Assembly: GCF_017498545.1 (NCBI RefSeq)
Contig: NZ_CP071793.1
Span: 2,356,001-2,420,000, forward strand
Length of the DNA: 64,000 nt
Direction of reading: 5' to 3'
Source: Sulfidibacter corallicola
Lineage (GTDB): Bacteria; Acidobacteriota; Holophagae; Acanthopleuribacterales; Acanthopleuribacteraceae
Shown here: piece by piece, positions 62,501 through 64,000 of the stretch
How the letters are laid out: the number at the start of each line of letters is the position of its first letter
How positions within the stretch are numbered: position 1 is the first letter of the stretch
Position numbers and translations under genes: made by a program
The notes under the pieces: generated by a model
Databases searched by the model: none
The model's input: the letters and a program-made list of their open reading frames with translations, nothing else
What the model was told of the DNA's origin: nothing

Positions 62501-64000
62501 ATCCGGATGTTCCAACTCGGGTTCCGTGAAATTCTGGAGCACGAACATGACCTGGAAAATCGGCGCATAGCTCAAGTCGCGTCGCGGCTGAAGCGCCTCC
62601 ACCAATTCCTCGAAAGCCAGGTCGGCATGCGCGTAACCCTCCAAACAGGCGTGGCGCACGCTCGCCAGCGTGGTTGCCAGATCGCCGCGCGCTTCCGGCT
62701 GCAACCGCAGGGGCAGCGTATTGGCGAAGAACCCGATCAATTGTTCCTGCTCCGCCGAAGTCCGGTTGGCGACAGGTGTGCCGATCACCAGGTCGCGACG
62801 GCCGCTCCAACGGGCCAAGACCTCGGCGAAGCCCGCGAGCAACACCATGAACAGGGTACAATCGTGGGCCACGGCCAGACCGTTCAGGCCCGAGGTGAGC
62901 TCGGCCGAGAGCGCGAACCGGTGCATGGCCCCGCGCGTGGAGGATCGCGTGGGACGCGGCCGATCGGTCGGCAGTTCCAACAACGGCGGCGCGCCATCCA
63001 AATGGGCGCGCCAATAGTCGAGTAGCGCGCGTCGGCGATCTTCGTCCATGCGCCGCGCCTGCCAGGCGACCACATCGGCGAATTGCACGGGCAGCGGCGG
63101 GAGGTCCACCGGTTCACCGCCGGCGAACGCCGGATACAGCGCGGACAGTTCGCGCAACAACAATCCTTGGGACCAGCCGTCTCCCGCGATGTGATGGAGC
63201 ATCAGTACCAAAACGTGGTCGGTCCGGCTGAGACACAACAGCTCGACGCGGAGCGGGCAATCGCGAGCCGGATCGAAGGGCGCGGCCGTCCGGGCGTTCA
63301 CCCAATCCCGAACGAACGCCTCACCGCGCGCGGACTCGTCCTCGGAAACCGCGACTTCCACCAGCGGCATGGGGTGCTCCGTCAACAATCGCGCGCGGGG
63401 CTCGCCGTCGACGTCCTCGATCGTCGTGCGCAGCACTTCGTGGCGTTCGGCAATGGCGCTCGCGGCCCGGCGCAGGGCATCCCGATCCAGAGACCCTCGC
63501 AGGCGCAGGACGACCGGCATGTTGTAGGCGGCGTTGGGACCTTCCAACCGGCTCAGGAACCACAACCGCTTCTGATTGCCCGACAGCGGGATTTCCTCGT
63601 AACCCCTGGGCGTGATGCGGGCGGCCACGGCCGCGTCGCCGTCCTCATCCAAATGCAGGGTGGCGACACGCTCGGCCAGGTCGCACAAACGCGGTGCCTC
63701 GAACAGCCAACGCAGCGGCATCTCGATCCCGAGCCGGTGGCGAAGTGCGGCCACCACGCGGGTCGCGGTCAGGGAATGGCCGCCCAGCCGGAAAAAGTGA
63801 TCGCCGCGACCCACTTCGGCCACGCCCAGAAAGGCGCACCATATCTCGGCGAGACACCGCTCGAGCGGCGAGGCCGGCGGTTCGATGACCGACGCGGCGG
63901 TTCCCATCTTCGGCAAGGGCCGGCGCCCCAATGCCGCTCGATGCACCTTTCCGTTGGGTGTCAGTGGAAAGTCATCCAATACTTCGAAATGTTCCGGCAC
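59594..64000 (-). CDS. Nonribosomal peptide synthetase, terminal module with thioesterase (partial)
   Basis: The 5' end lies beyond 64000. Domains on the minus strand: the end of an adenylation domain (FPLTPNGKVHRAAL, its A10 motif), PCP (LGGHSLTATR, ~63775), condensation (~63600-62290, HHIAGDGWS), adenylation (~62250-60760: LTYTSGSTGEPKGV, NGYGPAEHTV, YLTGDLVRRR, GRLDDQVKIRGRRIEPGEVE), PCP (LGGHSLLTVRL, ~60600) and a C-terminal thioesterase (~60450-59650; GHSFGCYLAF with the active Ser). It adds the last residue and releases the peptide by hydrolysis or cyclisation. A10 of the full A domain reads RNASDKPDR, keeping its Lys. Reading the specificity pocket by eye gives D-S-I-I-I-A-G-V-A-K, which I cannot assign. 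Confidence 0.92.
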   Translation of the reverse strand: MPEHFEVLDDFPLTPNGKVHRAALGRRPLPKMGTAASVIEPPASPLERCLAEIWCAFLGVAEVGRGDHFFRLGGHSLTATRVVAALRHRLGIEMPLRWLFEAPRLCDLAERVATLHLDEDGDAAVAARITPRGYEEIPLSGNQKRLWFLSRLEGPNAAYNMPVVLRLRGSLDRDALRRAASAIAERHEVLRTTIEDVDGEPRARLLTEHPMPLVEVAVSEDESARGEAFVRDWVNARTAAPFDPARDCPLRVELLCLSRTDHVLVLMLHHIAGDGWSQGLLLRELSALYPAFAGGEPVDLPPLPVQFADVVAWQARRMDEDRRRALLDYWRAHLDGAPPLLELPTDRPRPTRSSTRGAMHRFALSAELTSGLNGLAVAHDCTLFMVLLAGFAEVLARWSGRRDLVIGTPVANRTSAEQEQLIGFFANTLPLRLQPEARGDLATTLASVRHACLEGYAHADLAFEELVEALQPRRDLSYAPIFQVMFVLQNFTEPELEHPDLEVVNQAREVVVSKFDMTLAMEEGPDGLFGAIEYNRDLFDEETVARLGEHLSRLWSAMVERPEEAVSRLPMLPDWERDAVMADGNPRPRDWGAPYEVESRFAGWVRQRPEATAIVYGDRRWTYAELDAEVARLTEVLASRGVGPEVPVVVMAERDPDLAAAFLAVQRLGAVFVGLDPAYPQRFAPVLRDCGGHLVVTHAALRDRLPEGDFDVLVWDEPSSMAVPEPNPNIERRRPHPENLAYLTYTSGSTGEPKGVQLTRAGLFQSAMALQAFMRVEPCSVFYFFASLNFDSSVIELALVFSSGAALDLGPDRERLLGDPLAAYVARNGITHLIAVPSAVATVEPCGDLPRCVILAGEVCPESLVRRWLPGRRIVNGYGPAEHTVAATLFACDGRPGATPIGSPVPNARTFVLDSDLQLAPLGIAGQLALAGPQVARGYRNRPGATAAVFVPNPFGPPGSRMYLTGDLVRRRPVDSDGEDRGFDFVGRLDDQVKIRGRRIEPGEVEAWLRGREDVADAVVVVRRERQMPYLAAYVTAMPEREPTVMKLRRLAAQSLPDYLQPSAWVLLDDMPRNASDKPDRDQLPEPGREAFGAVAFIPPRDALERELAALYSELLEVPSVGAYDGFFELGGHSLLTVRLVARIESRFGRRLPLAELFRHGSVAEVAELLRQDGAEPRRAPLVPLHGRGIGSPWFLLPGTGGNLVYFHELAQALGTRRKIVYGLQAVGLDGDGSTDRVKPHDSIEAIVAANLEALLDLDLDEAPIQLVGHSFGCYLAFEMACRLRQAGRPVAPLILLDTPAPRGDLDPPPDMDDADWLVDMATMLAGFHGRDCPLTRDDLAGCTWHSALARFAERLVADELLPAGTTAEDLEGPVAVFRAQSRMVYRPQTLGDFDLNLVRTRATAAGAASKAAAEDAQSWGWARLTSGAMHACWAQGDHATMLRHPHVEGLADLILSLAGSRGRKCQP

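Noticed and set aside
60839-63025. 728-codon open frame on the plus strand antisense to the NRPS
   Set aside because: It is the GC-codon-bias shadow of a strongly supported NRPS; its translation is rich in His, Arg, Gln and Gly with no domain motif and no ribosome site.

Overview
The window comes from a GC-rich, Gram-negative chromosome. Gram-negative markers are BamD, a Kdo/WaaP-type LPS kinase, an MltF-type lytic transglycosylase, a predicted outer-membrane barrel and lipoproteins. Abundant two-component propellers, FG-GAP/ASPIC ectodomains, HDOD and TPR regulators, a kinase-rich style and an NRPS suggest a large-genome predatory or host-associated lineage. My best guess is an Acidobacteriota of the Acanthopleuribacter/Sulfidibacter type. 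That is inferred from gene style, not demonstrated. I saw no rRNA, tRNA or CRISPR array.

Layout. 1-4.3 kb: truncated methyltransferase, MltF, and metX with a small downstream gene, all on the minus strand. 4.6-8.7 kb: CCA-adding enzyme and glutamate-cysteine ligase (+), then a transglutaminase-like exported protein (-). 9.4-13.6 kb: housekeeping run rpsT, PASTA protein, rpe, bamD, glutaryl-CoA dehydrogenase. 13.6-20.9 kb: LPS kinase, then a regulatory block (CheR, two HDOD proteins, a DUF2802-like protein, a TPR protein) and a convergent sigma-54 activator. 21.3-23.6 kb: outer-membrane protein and the first cluster of ~149-bp repeats. 23.6-29.2 kb: a 1.3-kaa receptor-like Ser/Thr kinase and a membrane-anchored exported protein. 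29.5-35.1 kb: a cytochrome c maturation locus (ccmE, ccmF, a zinc-ribbon CcmI-like gene, ccmA, ccmB, ccmC, ccmD-like) carrying the Cys-type CcmE. 35.3-39.4 kb: alpha/beta hydrolase, TPR/cNMP-binding protein, def, fmt. 39.4-40.6 kb: second repeat cluster. 40.7-46.6 kb: lipase-like lipoprotein and a large propeller histidine kinase. 47-49.4 kb: 33-aa membrane peptide, selD with an in-frame UGA, and a DUF2891 protein. 49.5-51.5 kb: HNH/ATPase pair resembling Septu-type defence. 51.9-55.6 kb: four-gene ABC exporter. 55.8-59.3 kb: DUF697 protein, DUF6817-like protein, variant amidase. 59.6-64 kb: terminal module and thioesterase of an NRPS that continues past the right edge.

Most noteworthy: (1) selD reads through an in-frame TGA at codon 15, followed by a bacterial SECIS-like hairpin, so the organism very probably makes selenoproteins; (2) a ~149-150-bp repeat family with GTAG-headed hairpins whose arms co-vary, arranged in phased direct and inverted arrays; (3) an FG-GAP/ASPIC ectodomain fused through membrane helices to a Ser/Thr kinase; (4) a System I*-type CcmE (CxxxY) cluster with no ccmG or ccmH; (5) a candidate ATPase/HNH defence pair; (6) an orphan terminator that may end a small RNA.
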